The notes below the pieces were generated by a model, which did no database searches, was not told the origin of the DNA, and saw only the letters and a program-made list of their open reading frames with translations. The position numbers and the translations under genes were made by a program. Below, piece by piece: positions 1 to 22,778 of a stretch of 64,000 bases of DNA (positions within the stretch are counted from its first letter, which is position 1; each line of letters opens with the position of its first letter). The DNA comes from Branchiostoma belcheri (Eukaryota > Chordata > Leptocardii > Amphioxiformes > Branchiostomatidae). Location of the stretch: assembly GCF_001625305.1 (NCBI RefSeq), contig NW_017804242.1:2341350-2405349 (forward strand), given 5' to 3'.

Positions 1-109
1 TCTGATTTTTGCCACATATATATTTATCCTAGGCCGTCTTACGATTTTGCCTTTTTTGGTAACCTATATGTTAGGGCTACTTCATGTCATATTCTACAGA
101 CTGTATTTT

Positions 110-612
110 TAAGCCCTTTTTTCACTAGTTAGCGATCGCTGAGCGACTTTAAGAGACCCAAAATCAATCTGTGTGACCCTTAATTCTATAATCTGAATAT
201 GAGGCACAATGTTAGAATATGATTCAAAATACAACAACATACACCAGAGTTATCAACCAAGGATTGAGGTGTTCAAGAATTCATTCTTTCCTAGAACTAT
301 CGCAGAGTGGAACTCACTGTCACCTAGTACAGTAGGGGCATTGTCAATAGATAGCTTTAAATAATGTCTAGAGCTAGAAGTTCAAGGGTTAGGTGTAACA
401 AGTCGATCGGTGTAATATAGCCAGCTGCCGCCGCGCCGCGTGCCTGCGAAGCTGGTGTGTTACGCCGAAAGGCGGTCATACCGGCTATACAGATACAGAT
501 ACAGATTCGTTAAAAAATTGTTCTTGATGTATAAAACTAATTGCTCAATCTGTCGGTTTGGTCGCTCAGTGGTCGCTTAATAGTCACTAAGCAGTCGCTC
601 AGCGGTCGCAGC
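110..612. mobile_element. MITE with GCGATCGCTGAGCGAC termini, containing a truncated LINE 3' end
   Basis: The left end (from about 120) has GCGATCGCTGAGCGACT. The right end (about 553-612) has the inverted form AGTCGCTCAGCGGTCGC. Related termini occur at 22609-22660 and 59822-59870. Between them lies sequence resembling the C-terminal tail of a non-LTR ORF2 (FFPRTIAEWNSLSPSTVG at about 270-360), then the GC-rich tail with (ACAGAT) repeats described at 225-517. One element has therefore probably inserted into the other. Confidence 0.5.
225..517 (+). mobile_element. 5'-truncated non-LTR retrotransposon 3' end (family with GCTGGTGTGTTACGCCGAA tail)
   Basis: A short open stretch reads FFPRTIAEWNSLSPS, the usual last residues of many LINE ORF2 proteins, then SFK and a stop. 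A GC-rich 3' UTR follows (GCTGCCGCCGCGCCGCGTGC, GCTGGTGTGTTACGCCGAA), ending in ATACAGATACAGATACAG. The same tail occurs at 10125-10245 (+), 25582-25835 (-), 42088-42205 (-), 53880-53950 (+) and 62040-62201 (+), so this is a dispersed LINE whose copies are nearly all 5'-truncated. Confidence 0.65.
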
Positions 613-639
613 CTGAAATGAAAATATTGTGTTACTGAC

Positions 640-2944
640 CGGCCACGAGGATGGGGCAGTCGCCTTTGGACAGGTTCTCAATCTGTTGTCTCAGCTGGCT
701 CTCGTACCCAGGGATGTTCGCTTCTGCTTCTTCCTTCGTCTGTTCGTCCAAGTTCATCAGAAAACTGCCAAGGGAGGGAAGAGTGTTACATATTTTACAC
801 GATCGATTGCGTTTATAGGGTTGATTGTTAATTCAACTGACTAAGAATTTAAAGGTTCTGGGATTGAATCACTAGCAAGCAGCAACGTTGTAACTTTGGT
901 GGAAGGCACTTTACATATTTTAATTGCTTGTTTTAACATTTTCCATTCCCTATTAAAGGCGCGGTCACATTTCCCAACCCGGGGCCCAGCCGGGCAGTCG
1001 TTTGGAACGAAAATTATGTAAGACAGAAAAACACCCAAAAAAAAAGTTTTAGAAAATTAACCATGAGCACTATTTGTATTTGTGCATACTCCTCATACAA
1101 ATTGTTTATTTCTTGTTTACGCAAACAACCCGGCCGGGCCCGGCTTGGAAATGTGACCGTGCATTTATGCGTCAAATATGTTTTTCTTGTTTCCAGTCAC
1201 CGACAACAAAAGCCTATCAAACAGTCAGTTTTAACGCATCCCGCTAGGTGGCGTTGCTGAGTAGCAGTAAATTGCAGCTAACCTTGACAAGTCCTCGCAG
1301 GTCTGGATCAGCTCCTCCCGCTTCCTTTTGTCGTCTTCTATCAACATCTTCATGACAGACGTGGCCTGGGCGCACGGGAGGGTAAACCGATGGTTTCACA
1401 CGCAGGGTAAAAACAGGCTCTGGCTATTTATCAAATTTTACAGATAGCCATTTATCAAACGAAAACCGTGATAACTAGTTTTACACTTCATTACTACTCT
1501 TGTCACAAAGATTCTTGTTTGGGGTGGATGACTTTATTATCATCCTCCATTGCAGTGGAGTTATTCTACCGCCGTAGATATGTTTGTGATTCGCCTGAAG
1601 TGCCTAAATGTTGTGAGTTTGGGTTATTTGAGATACCCTTGAGCTCTTTATTGTTGTGATTTCTACGCAGTTTACTTTAGACTGCCAATTCAGGAACACG
1701 TATTTTAAAAATGTATATAGATTGTTGTGTGTTTAGTGTCTATGTGGTCCTTGTCTGTACTATGGGTTTTTTCCTGAAATAAAGTCATTCATTCATTTAG
1801 GGCCTAATAAAAGTAGGGCCTAATTGCCTGTTTTTTGGTTTCATAGGTTGTAACTGTAAAGGGCATAAGGAGGGTCAAAGTGCTTATTTGTTTATTCTAC
1901 CAGGTTGTTAAATACATAAATTCCTATTGTGGTTTCAGGAAGTGTTTACTTCTCCAAGCTCAATTACCGTTTCCCGTTCCTCCTGTCGGCACTTTTGCCT
2001 TAGGGGCAGCGGCTCGTGAACGGTGCCGTGACTTCGGGCCCTAACAGTCTCCACCAGACTCCTTTTGCAGGCTGAATAAATCGTAGAAATAAGCCTAAAA
2101 GGGGATATAATTGGCCAGAGAAGGTAGCCGGCCAGAGAAGCTCCATTTGCCTGCATGGAAAAATGGAGCTTCTCTGGCCGGCTACCTTCTCTGGCCAACT
2201 ATATCCCCATTTTAGGCCGATTTCTACGATTTATTCAGCCTGCAAAAGGAGTCTGGTGGAGACTATATTTTTAAGATGTTTTAAATACATACTGTATAGT
2301 TGTGATTTCGAGGACTACTGCTCACCGTTTCCTGTTCCTCCTGTCCTGTTCTCGCCGCCTCCTCCTCCCGACACTTCTGCCTGAGCAGCTCCTTTGCAAC
2401 ATAATATAAAATTACTTTTATTAGCAAAAGCAGGCGTACATCGTTCAGTGGTGTCTGAAGTATAGTGATAATTTACATCAGATGCATATACATTACATAA
2501 TGAAGACAACAGAGATCTTTTACATTAAAAGCAATAACAACATTAAACAACAGCATAGTCAATATTATAAAGGTTAATTAAGACATGAAACATACTGTTA
2601 TGTCATGCACTTTAAAATACAATAATATCAGATTGAGCTGAGTTTATTGGGATCCACACTCAGCATACATGCATGCACATGACAATAGCTATTCTAGGCT
2701 GTGTTCTGTTCTAACACACATACGACACACAGGAAAATATACGAGTACAAAACATCATGAGATACATTGACAACAATATAACCAAGAATAATGTTGAGTC
2801 AACAACCTTGAGCTCGGGCACGGTGTCCAGCCCGTCATAGTTGATCCCGCACCTCTCCAGCAGATCTATCACCGTGCCCAGATCATCGTCCTCTATACCG
2901 TCCACATCCTCCTCCGTCAGGGTAAACTCCTCCTCAGCCGCCAT
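640..2944 (-). CDS. N-terminal part of a dynamin-like GTPase (paralogue of the gene at 6610-18083), runs off the left edge
   Basis: Four coding exons on the minus strand: 2944-2807, 2391-2326, 1365-1283 and 764-640, all with AG/GT borders and compatible phases (0, 0, 2, 1). The start is the ATG at 2944 in the acidic MAAEEEFTLTEEDVDGIEDD. The middle is charged and probably coiled coil (LLRQKCREEEAAR, MLIEDDKRKREELIQ). The last visible exon ends CPILVAG at a phase-1 donor. This matches the exon of the plus-strand gene that ends CPILVAG directly before its P-loop GETSAGKS, so the next exon, left of the window, should carry the P-loop. No P-loop exon was found between 1 and 639. From the paralogue one expects a membrane-linked GTPase, perhaps with a C-terminal kinase-like domain, but neither is visible here. 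Its 5' end faces the 5' end of the paralogue, 3.7 kb between start codons. Confidence 0.82.
955..1165. mobile_element. MITE with terminal CACGGTCACATTTCC inverted repeats
   Basis: The left end GCGCGGTCACATTTCCC, followed by CCGGGGCCCAGCCGGG, is mirrored by CCCGGCCGGGCCCGGC then GGAAATGTGACCGTGC at the right. It sits in the last visible intron of the left GTPase gene. Related single ends are at about 14692 (CACGGTCAAATTTCCC) and 24625. Confidence 0.6.
1470..1798 (+). mobile_element. Probable LINE 3' end with CATTCATT tail
   Basis: No gene-like coding is seen here. The segment ends in CTGAAATAAAGTCATTCATTCATT, a polyadenylation-like motif followed by a short tandem tail, as in 3' ends of RTE/CR1-type LINEs. 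The assignment rests on the tail only. Confidence 0.3.
1968..2012 (-). pseudogene. Decayed or alternative copy of the second exon of the left GTPase gene
   Basis: The minus strand reads LRQKCRQEERET followed by a GTAATT donor. This is the same as the true exon at 2391-2326 (LRQKCREEEAAR..QEEQET) with an internal deletion. It lies in the next intron, separated from the parent exon by the palindromic element at 2046-2264. No convincing acceptor with a pyrimidine tract precedes it, so it is read as a relic rather than an active exon. Confidence 0.55.
2046..2264. mobile_element. Near-perfect palindromic MITE, about 105-bp arms
   Basis: The arms 2046-2148 and 2161-2264 are almost exact reverse complements, separated by about 12 bases (2149-2160). 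The outer ends read AGTCTCCACCAGACTCC. The transcript of either strand would fold into a long hairpin. Similar ends (GTCTCCACCAGACT) are at 59249-59454, so it belongs to a dispersed family. It lies in an intron of the left GTPase gene beside the exon relic at 1968-2012. Confidence 0.75.
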
Positions 2945-5900
2945 TTTATGTTAGGGAGGCCAATGACCTCTTCGTGTTTTTTTTTTCGGTGTGTAACGTT
3001 AAAGGTTGTTGTTCTGTGGGGTTGGAATAGAACGGTGTTAGTCAATAAGTATAAATGTAGTCTTACGAAGGACGTAAGTTAAGATTTATAATAGTGTGTG
3101 TTTCATTAGCTTCCTCAATGAACCTGCCGTATATTTTTCATTGTAAAGGTTATACACATATACGACCATGCCGCCGTGAAATGTGTTGCCAGTTTTTGTT
3201 TATGTAAAATTTGAGTAATCATTTTCATTGAAATAAATTCGCCCCGGCTTCGATTGATTTCAAACTAAAGTCCGCCTTTCTAATCATTACACATTTCTAT
3301 GCACACATGTTTGCTCTAGCTCTCAGCCAGCCTTCCGTTTGCTGTTCCGCCCACCTAGGATCACCTAGGTCTGCAGTACAATAGCCCAGGTGGGGCCAAG
3401 GACAGCCGAGGTCCCAAATCCGATTAGAGTACGCTATAAGATCAACACAGTGTCTAATGTCCAAACAGACATTACCGAACTGAACAAAGAGCATTTAGCA
3501 AACCGAATGACAGGTAAACAACTTGATAAACAAAGCTAGATCTGATGAAAATGATTTTGAATACTGCATTTCATATGAAACGATACGTCTAGTGACAACA
3601 GATATACGATACTTTTAGTGATCGCATAGATTTATATGCTTAACTGTTTTGTCCCTCCCCTCCGTTCAATATCAATACTACAGGCAATGTTTTGATAGTC
3701 ATGGTGAAATAGTATAACTACTGCTTTTAGTTCCCGTCAGTAAGAACATGTAAATAACGATCATCGATCATAAATGGAAATCTGATTGAAATCTGTCGAA
3801 GGGTTAATGCCCGACAAGGGTAACGCCCACAGTAAGAAAACCACTTAGAGAGTAAAATCATTCTCTCTTGGGAAGCCTGGTGTAAAATCTAAACAGACAT
3901 ATCTTACTGCAAAATTCTGCCTATTACAACCTTTATATGATCCAGCCCTTCACCTTGTACCCTTGTTCAGCTCAGCGTCATGCCTGAGGTTTACGTGCCG
4001 CATAATTTACGACACCGGTGGGTCACGCTCGCCCAAGCTTGTCGTACGATTTTGATGCCGTATAGCAAACTGTTTCAGAACCAACCGCCGACAAGGATGT
4101 ATGTAAAGACAAGCTCTTCCGTATAAAGACAGCTGGATTTGTCAGGACTCACCTGCACCCTTGAGACTACCCCAAGAACGCCCTCAGTACGAAGATGGAA
4201 CGGCGTAACGTTACATGTACGTGACCGGTCACCTAACCAGGAAGTCTTTCATGGTTACAGCACCAAACGTTCTTCGCAGTCAACACACAAGTTAACGCTC
4301 TCATCAGCAGACCCGGCCGTGTACCCTGAACTCTGACCGATCCCACAGGTATAATGTTGACACACCGCATGACAATCACGTGTAGCTGATGCACAGCTGA
4401 CCCTGTGAACTCTAACCTCCAGCTACAAACGCCCCCTGTAGCAGTGCGTAACTCACTTCCGGGTTCAGTCGAAACTCAGAACTGACGAGGAATATTCTGG
4501 CATGAATACAGGCTTTTTCCGCCTACGGACTACGCCAGCAAGGTAGAACGTACCTGCTGTTGATTGGGAGATTTCAGGTACCGCATTTCCTCATATAGTA
4601 TCTGTATAAATATGCCTGATATATATGATACTTCAAGGAAATGGTCACAACTTGCTTGTACTTTGTTTCATCGCCCCCTCTGTTCTTCGCGTCGAGGTAC
4701 ATGATGTATAATACATGGCTTTCGTGATCTACACTGTTATAGTCATTATTGTCGACACGACTTTGTAACAGAACCATCTCAGCTGTAAGATAGCAAACAT
4801 CGATCAGAGGCCTGATAGTCATACTGTCCAGTTTCTTTCCGACGGTCTATATTTCCAGCTGGCCTTTCTGATCAACTATTGTCCAGTAGAGACTGGGTGC
4901 AAGGGGTAGGCAAGCCTTTAGTTCAATCATACCTTCGGGAGAGATCTATGAAACCAAAGCCGTGAAATTCCCCCGGCGAATGGGCTGGAGGGCAACACTC
5001 CCAGCACCGTAGAGATACCGGGAAAGCTCCCGATGTTACATGTATGGTTACCAAACTAGCAACCCACCGAAAATTAAACTTACTTGTTTGTAAGTGCGGC
5101 TCGTACCTCTGATGTCGTAGTATTCTGCAGTGGGGTTCCTACATGCAGAATTCTATCCGCTCACTGGTCATGTCAATGCCGAAATCTGCTTTCGTTTCCT
5201 GCAAGGTTTCGTTCTACGATTTGCGCCAGATTTTAATACTAATGGAACGGAACACTGCACTGTCTCCTCTTCAGTCCACCCGGAATGTACCACTTGTTCA
5301 CAGGGGTGGGGCTGTTGTAATCGCAACATTGACTGTCTGTTATTTTGTGATCATCGTCATGAATACTAGTATTGGTTTGGTGCATAAATTCATGTGTAGC
5401 CCTAGCAACACGTAAGAGGGAAGAGAGTTGAAATTTGAGCCTTGTGTTAACGGGGGACAATATGAACCCATCCGTGCGGATACGAAACCTATGTTTCTGA
5501 GTAGAAGTCGTCTGACAGCTATTGATATAATTTAAATCCACGTGCAGCCGCCACCAAGAGACGCTACCTGAATATCAATTACTTTCATTTAGGGGGTGAG
5601 GGGTGAGCTGGTGTCTAACATACTAGTATTTATGGCAATTTCTTTCAAAATGATAGATGTATGATGCTGAATCTTAGGTACTTGTAATGTTCCATAGGTA
5701 CACCGTTCACTTTACCTTCACTTTCAGTAAGATAATTCTTTCAATCAGTGACTATTAAATCCTAAGGTACATACCTCCGAATTTTCGACGACTAATCAGT
5801 GACCAAGACGAACTGATTAGTCGTCGAAAATTCGGAGGTATGTACCTTAGGATTTAATAGTCACTGATTGAAAGAATTATCTTACTGAACTTGTACTATA

Positions 5901-6311
5901 CGTGACTGATGAATCTCTTCAACGACCTTCACTTTCACTTTCACATCGGCCAATATTGTTATGTTTACCTTTGCAGAGGGAAAACATATAATTTTTGGTC
6001 TGTTTCTTCTTCAAACACATGAGGTCAATGACCTGATCCAGACTACTGTCACCAGACACCCCGTGGTGTTGGGTTACATTATATAGCAAGTGTCAGAACA
6101 GAGTTGGGGATGTGTTCGAGTAAGAGTAAACGGAGCACTAGGTCGCTATATAGGCTAGACCATGTGAGGGTAAACATTATGCATTTCATTTGAAAATGTT
6201 GCCTTTCTTCTTATCTCAAGTATCTATTCGGCATGTTGACTCAATATCCTACCATCTCTGAATGTGAAGGTTTTTAAGAAAAGTTTAAAAGACTGACACA
6301 ATGGTTTTTTT
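2945..6311. other. Intergenic region between two head-to-head GTPase genes
   Basis: No coding exon could be supported. It must hold the promoters of both divergent genes. No TATA box stands out near either start codon. Contents seen are a repeat at about 4044-4215 that recurs at 24650-24840 and 25078-25230 (shared motif CCGACAAGGAT and spacing), and the perfect inverted repeat at 5725-5887. Confidence 0.5.
5725..5887. repeat. Perfect inverted repeat, 76-bp arms, 11-bp loop
   Basis: Arms 5725-5800 and 5812-5887 are identical reverse complements over all 76 positions. The loop is 5801-5811 (GACCAAGACGA). The outermost bases are CAGTAAGAT..ATCTTACTG. A weaker match (CA..TT) may extend a few bases outward. 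The perfect identity points to recent origin or gene conversion. It could be a young fold-back MITE. Confidence 0.9.
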
Positions 6312-6317
6312 GTGGGG

Positions 6318-6560
6318 TCGTGTGGGGTCGTGTGGCGTAGCGGCAGCGTTCTCGACTCGGAACCAGAGGCCCCGGGTTCGAGTCCTGACATGCCACCGAT
6401 CTTGTGCCCTTGGGAAAGGCACTTTACACGACTTTCCTCACTTCGCTCAGGTGTAAATGAGTATTGTATTGTCCCTGTGTTGGTGGCAGCATTAATATAA
6501 GTTGAAAAAACTTGAGTGTGCCGTCACCACGTCTTGTGATTACATGTTTCGGATTAAAAA
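6318..6560 (+). mobile_element. tRNA-derived SINE
   Basis: It contains a textbook Pol III A box (TGGCGTAGCGG) and, about 32 bases on, a B box (GGTTCGAGTCC), so the head is tRNA-like. A conserved-looking body follows (CCTTGGGAAAGGCACTTTACACG split over two motifs), then an A-rich tail ATTAAAAAAATAAAAAATAA. It ends about 50 bases before the start codon at 6610. The tRNA-like head does not fold as a complete functional tRNA with an acceptor stem, so it is called a SINE. Confidence 0.75.
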
Positions 6561-6609
6561 AATAAAAAATAAAAAAATGGCTTTTTTCTAGTCTACGTCT
6601 CGCCCTACT

Positions 6610-18083
<11,474 letters not shown>

Positions 18084-18274
18084 CATGCTGGCGTTACCAC
18101 AACTGTATTCAGATTGTAGCCAACACAACGACAACTTTGTAGGACCCCTTTTCCACAAGATGCACAGGGTTCCATGGATTTGTGCAACCCTTGATTTTAT
18201 AATTGGAACACAATGCACAATGTAAAAATATGACTCAAAATACAGCAAAAAAAAACAAACCGTAAAAGATTTCT

Positions 18275-18440
18275 ACCCAGGGACTACAACAAGTGGACGG
18301 CCGTCATGGCGTGTTGCTGGGCGCACCAGCCGGAGAGCCGTCTGACGGCGGGAGACTGGAAGGACCACATCAACAGAACGGGAGGAGACTCGCTCAGACT
18401 TAGCTTTCACGACGAACACTTTCAGACTGTCGGAACCTGA
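18275..18440 (+). pseudogene. Tandem copy of the last 160 bases of the GTPase-pseudokinase terminal exon
   Basis: It repeats the C-terminal codons DYNKWTAVMACCWAHQPES through a TGA stop, with a few substitutions (WKDHI for WKEHI, FQTVGT for FHAVGT). It is intact in frame. The sequence before it (TTTCTACCCAG) could act as an acceptor, but the phase does not match the preceding exon (17393), so normal splicing would not produce the kinase C-terminus from it. Confidence 0.85.
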
Positions 18441-18692
18441 CATAATGGCATACTCTACTGTACCTCACCAAAGTGCCACGACCCATCCTCATGCATCCAT
18501 CATGAATTTGTGCCACCCTTAATTTTGTAATTGGAACACGATGCACGATGTAAAAGGCCGATTTAAAAGACAAAACACAAAATATACTGACTTTAAAATA
18601 TAAAGGATGCGTTCTTTATCGATGAAATTTGTTACGTGATGTGACACATCTTTAATCGCTCAGGTTAAAGGTGGAAAGAGGTTGTAAGCAGT

Positions 18693-18872
18693 AATAAAAT
18701 GCTGCATAGCTGCTGTTACAGTAATAGTTCTCAGGACGGCAAACAAAGTTGTAAGAGTCAGGTTCTTCAAAGTGCAATGTCACGAATGTTGTCACTCAGG
18801 AGACAAATGTATGGTTTTACAAGAAACATCCCTGCGTGGAAAATGTAAGATAGTCAAGTTGATTTTAATAAA
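18693..18872 (+). terminator. Candidate polyadenylation signals of the GTPase-pseudokinase gene
   Basis: AATAAA at 18693-18698 and again at 18867-18872 (TTTTAATAAAGTTTG). They are the first good signals after the stop at 18083. Confidence 0.5.
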
Positions 18873-19802
18873 GTTTGACGTTTGACATATTCACATAAAA
18901 TCAGGAGCACATTATGCATGCGTGAAATTCTTTGCATGCAGCCTTTTCCCTTTATTTTAACCTCCTAAATACGAGTATGTATGGAATACAAAACTTGTAC
19001 GTATGTGTAAGATTTGTCCATTCATATCGTTTAAAACCTTAGTCAATCACTCTCCACTCAGTGCACAGGCACCATACTACATCATTGCCCTTTGACCCCT
19101 ACCATGACTATTGATCAGAATATTTTCTATCCAACGTTTACCAGACACCTAAAGCTGCAGATGAAGAGGGGACGATGAAAATAGGTGGAAACCATGCCAT
19201 AACTCCTTCAAATAAAGTTATTTTAATGAAAAGTGTTTCTTTTCTACTATTTCCAGCCGCCTCTCTGAAACCTGGTACGAGTAGATGCGATACTATATCG
19301 TTGTGGTTGCGGAATGTGTACTTTAGACTCATGAGCACTTCAGAATGACCAAAGTACTGCATACCTCGACAGGAGGAAAACAACTTTGTTTGGAATTGGA
19401 ATTAAGGAAGATAACTAGTCCTGCTTACGTGCCTTCCTAAGTGCTCAGGCCAGGAGCTGGCCCCTTGCTTGTTACAATTGATTTATACAAAAGTATGGAA
19501 TGAAGAAAAGAGAATGAATGGTAAAAGAACAGAATTTTGTAAGCCACTCGTGAAAAACGTAAAATATCGAGACTTCTTTCACTTCTTTGCTGGTACGAGA
19601 TTTGACACATGCAAGGGAAAAAAATCACCAAACAAGTCAAACCACATCGACGTATTTAATGCTATATTTTATTCTAAGGAGTTTTCAAACGTCCCTATCA
19701 TCAAAACTTTACGAGGTATGTTCTAGTCCACCACTTTGTGGTAGGTACTGCACTACTTACGTTCTTTGACACTGAATAAACTTAAAGGTCTCATAAAAAA
19801 AG
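18873..19802. other. Intergenic region upstream of the first CABIT gene
   Basis: No gene is seen. AT-rich sequence without a clear repeat. It should hold the promoter for the start codon at 19803, but no TATA box or initiator stands out. Confidence 0.4.
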
Positions 19803-22521
19803 ATGGCGGAATCCAAAATGGCGGGGGCATCAGGTGGCCCCATGTCTTTAGAACAGTTCGTCAGAAATCACCAACTTCCCGCGGTTGTCAGGGTTACGGA
19901 GGGAATCTACTCTACTGACGTCATCGGCGACTTTTCTCTGGGGGACGTCATAAAGATTCTTCCGCCCAAAGGACGGTCCAGACCGAGGGGTGAGTATAGG
20001 AAGTTTAGATGAGACCTCCTCAGTGGTATTTGATTACTTCCTTAACGACGTTAAGACATTAAACACGCAAACTGAAAGCTAGAGAATCGGTGAACCTGAC
20101 CTATTAATCTATTGTTTGGGTGTATTTTTTTTCCATCCATAGAGCTACATATCGCTAGTGAATTATTTTCGGCTTCCTTTTAAATCGGGGGCAGTGATAT
20201 ATCAATTCTGTACTTAGTGAACTTAGCCCTCATAACCAACATGGAATAAAACATCAGTTCCTTTTTTATTTTTATTATTAGGGCAAGGGAACGCTAATCG
20301 AAATAATTGTTAGGAATGTGAAAAATGTAAGGTGAAATTAGAAAGCAGGCGGCGTCGAAATGTGTTTCGGTACGTATAGTGCTGTGTCAAAATGTCGTCC
20401 TCCCTGCTAACTGAACTCTGAAATCCAGTCTCCTCGAACTAACCCTTCCAACTAGATCATTCTGATCGTATCTACTTAGTTGATTTCAGACCAAGCACGT
20501 ATGAATTAAAAACAGTTTCACGCGTTGTTTGACTAACCTAACAACTTGTTTGTCGTCTACATTCCAATAATGTTTAACTTCTGGGCTGTGCCTACCTTGC
20601 ACGGACCGTTGAGAAGTTTGCTTGAACTTCGCTTATTCAAAGGAGGGTTAAATTGGTAAGGGTAAAAAAGCATATAAGAAAGATACATCGTTTTAAAGTC
20701 CTTATGAATTACATTTTACACAGACATGGGCCAAGTACTGCTATATGGTTATTGTCCGTTCGTTTGGTCATTTCCGACTTCTGTTACTCAAATAGCTATA
20801 GTCTCTTAAATTAAAGGTCACGGTATTGCGAAGAAGCATATTATGCTATATCATATTATCAATACTTGTCTATTGTCATGTTCTTTTTCAACTGCCTTAA
20901 AAGAAGAAGTCAAACCTCATAATAGTCGTCTGTTTCCTAGTATTGTATTGTACTATCTTTGACTGTATTAAAAGCAATTCGCCTTCGGTCATGAGTTTGC
21001 AAACAAAGAATTAATTGCTTGTTTTATTTTATTTTTCTTTTCAAAAAAGGGTACGACCCATCTGATGGCGCTCCTCCTTATGACGTAGTGGACATCGTGA
21101 CGTCAGGGACGGGAGAGGTGAGGACCCACTCCGTCTACTCCGACCTCTACGTCACTTCCGTCCGGCGTTCGGTCGACAACACCGTCTTCCAACCTCCCAT
21201 GAGCCTTCGCGAGCTGCTGACGAAAAGGGGAGCGGTTTTTCCGGTGGAGGTCACAGTGACGGAGGGACGGTTTGAATCTGATCATGTCCGTTTGACAGTC
21301 GGTAGTGAGTTGGTGGTGTACACGAGTAAGAGTGTTAAGATGCTTTTAGCTGAAAGTGGGGACACGAAGCTGGCAATCAGGAAGGGATACCAGGGAAGGT
21401 TTCGACTGAAACCCAAGAGGTATCTGTCTGCTTCCGACCTGTACGCCTCGGCTGTGGATAAGGAAGTCAAAGTCTTGAGATCGCCAAAGATGTCTTCTCT
21501 TGGCAGGTTGGACAGCATTAGCGTCGATGACGTACTAACCCCAACTAACGTCGTCGGAAAAGCGCCTTCGAGTTCAAGTTCTGCAGAACAGGTGGACTTT
21601 CTACTGTGCATGCGCAGAGACAGGACCACGGGCGACAAAATCCCGATCCGAATTCCCCTCTTCGCCGACTGTTTGTTTGAAGAGTGTTTGGACGCTACGG
21701 TTGCCATGGCAACGCACAAACAGGGATACACGCTCGGGGAACTTGTCCACGCGTTTCCCGAGTTGCCGATAAATGTCGAAGTTGTCCGAAGTGACCCGAG
21801 ATTTCCCGAAGACCGCCTGTCCGCCCTCGGCACCATTTCGGTCCGTGGCGAGTACACGGACACGTACTTGGTGGTGAGTGAACTGCGCAGGCGCTCTGAT
21901 GACGAATCGATGACGTCGTCGGCGTTCGAAATGCCCACGCACGGGGACGTCAAGGTCAAGCTTTGCCAGAGGACGCAGGATCACGTCACCCCACGCGCCG
22001 TTGCCCAACACCTAGTCGAGTTCTTGCCCGTAGACGTGTACAACGAGAAACTGACGAGCGTCACAACTTACGAAACCATCCTCACGCCTCCTCCCCTACC
22101 GCCGCGCCGGTCTAGTATCCGCCGTCCCTCCACATCCGCCGAGAGAACCATTGGAAGTTTTTCTGACAACGATCCGTCCAAACAAGACATCCCAGCGGCC
22201 CCGCTACGGCAGGCATCACTTCAGCGACGTCGCAAACTCCCGGAGACTCCGAACAAAAATTGGAGGCAGACGTTCCACCCTACAGATTCGGGACGCTTAG
22301 ATCTACACCAGCCCCGCGCCAGGCCGCTGTCGGAGAGCGACTCTGATCACCAGCACCACTGGGGCAGCAAGACGCTCCCTGCGCAAACCGGCGGTTTCCC
22401 GACCCTCACCACAGCTAAAGACCGGGGCAGTTCCCTGGTGCAGGGCATGTCCAGAATGTTCGGCGCCGTGACCAGGAAGGTCGGACAGGCGAAATCACAT
22501 CTGAGGCACAGCAAAGATTGA
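19803..22521 (+). CDS. CABIT-domain adaptor, GAREM/THEMIS-like, two exons, 552 aa
   Basis: Exon 1 is 19803-19989 (phase-1 donor GTGAGT) and exon 2 is 21050-22521. The N-terminus MSLEQFVRNHQLPAVVRVTE followed by FSLGDVIKI is the typical opening of a CABIT domain, which runs to about residue 385. A proline-rich motif LTPPPLPPRRSS (about 406-417) is a likely SH3 ligand, as in GRB2-binding GAREM and THEMIS proteins. The tail is basic and low in complexity. There is no SAM domain. The exact start could also be the second Met at codon 6 or the Met of MSLEQF. Role by family: adaptor in tyrosine-kinase signalling, inferred only. It is a tandem paralogue of the gene at 24395-31315 but lacks two of its introns. 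Confidence 0.88.
19990..21049 (+). other. Single intron of the first CABIT gene
   Basis: Donor G/GTGAGT and acceptor TTTTCAAAAAAG. The pyrimidine tract lies just upstream of the A run. No repeats or conserved elements were recognised in it. Confidence 0.6.
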
Positions 22522-22772
22522 TTTCATGATTGAAATATGATACAATCAAAAAAATGAATGTACAAAATACACACAAAACGTTTGAAACTTGCCTTTATAA
22601 ATTATAGGCCCCCGACACTAGATGGCGATCGCTGAACGACCGTTGAGCGAGTAAAATTCGATTCGGGTGACCCTTAATTTTCTAAGTGGAATTTGAGGCT
22701 CAATATAAAAGTATGATTTAGAAGAAGACAACAAAACACAAAAAGTCGTTTTTTATGAAATTCTAAATGAGA

Positions 22773-22778
22773 AATAAA
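22773..22778 (+). terminator. Candidate polyadenylation signal of the first CABIT gene
   Basis: AATAAA 252 bases after the stop codon at 22519-22521. A GCGATCGCTGA-type MITE end (22609-22660) lies in the presumed 3' UTR. Confidence 0.5.

Noticed and set aside
6318-6390. Possible functional tRNA gene
   Set aside because: A and B boxes are perfect, but a matching acceptor stem could not be made and a SINE body with A-rich tail follows.
21282-21959. 225-codon minus-strand frame
   Set aside because: Antisense to the CABIT exon. The plus strand has clear CABIT signatures.
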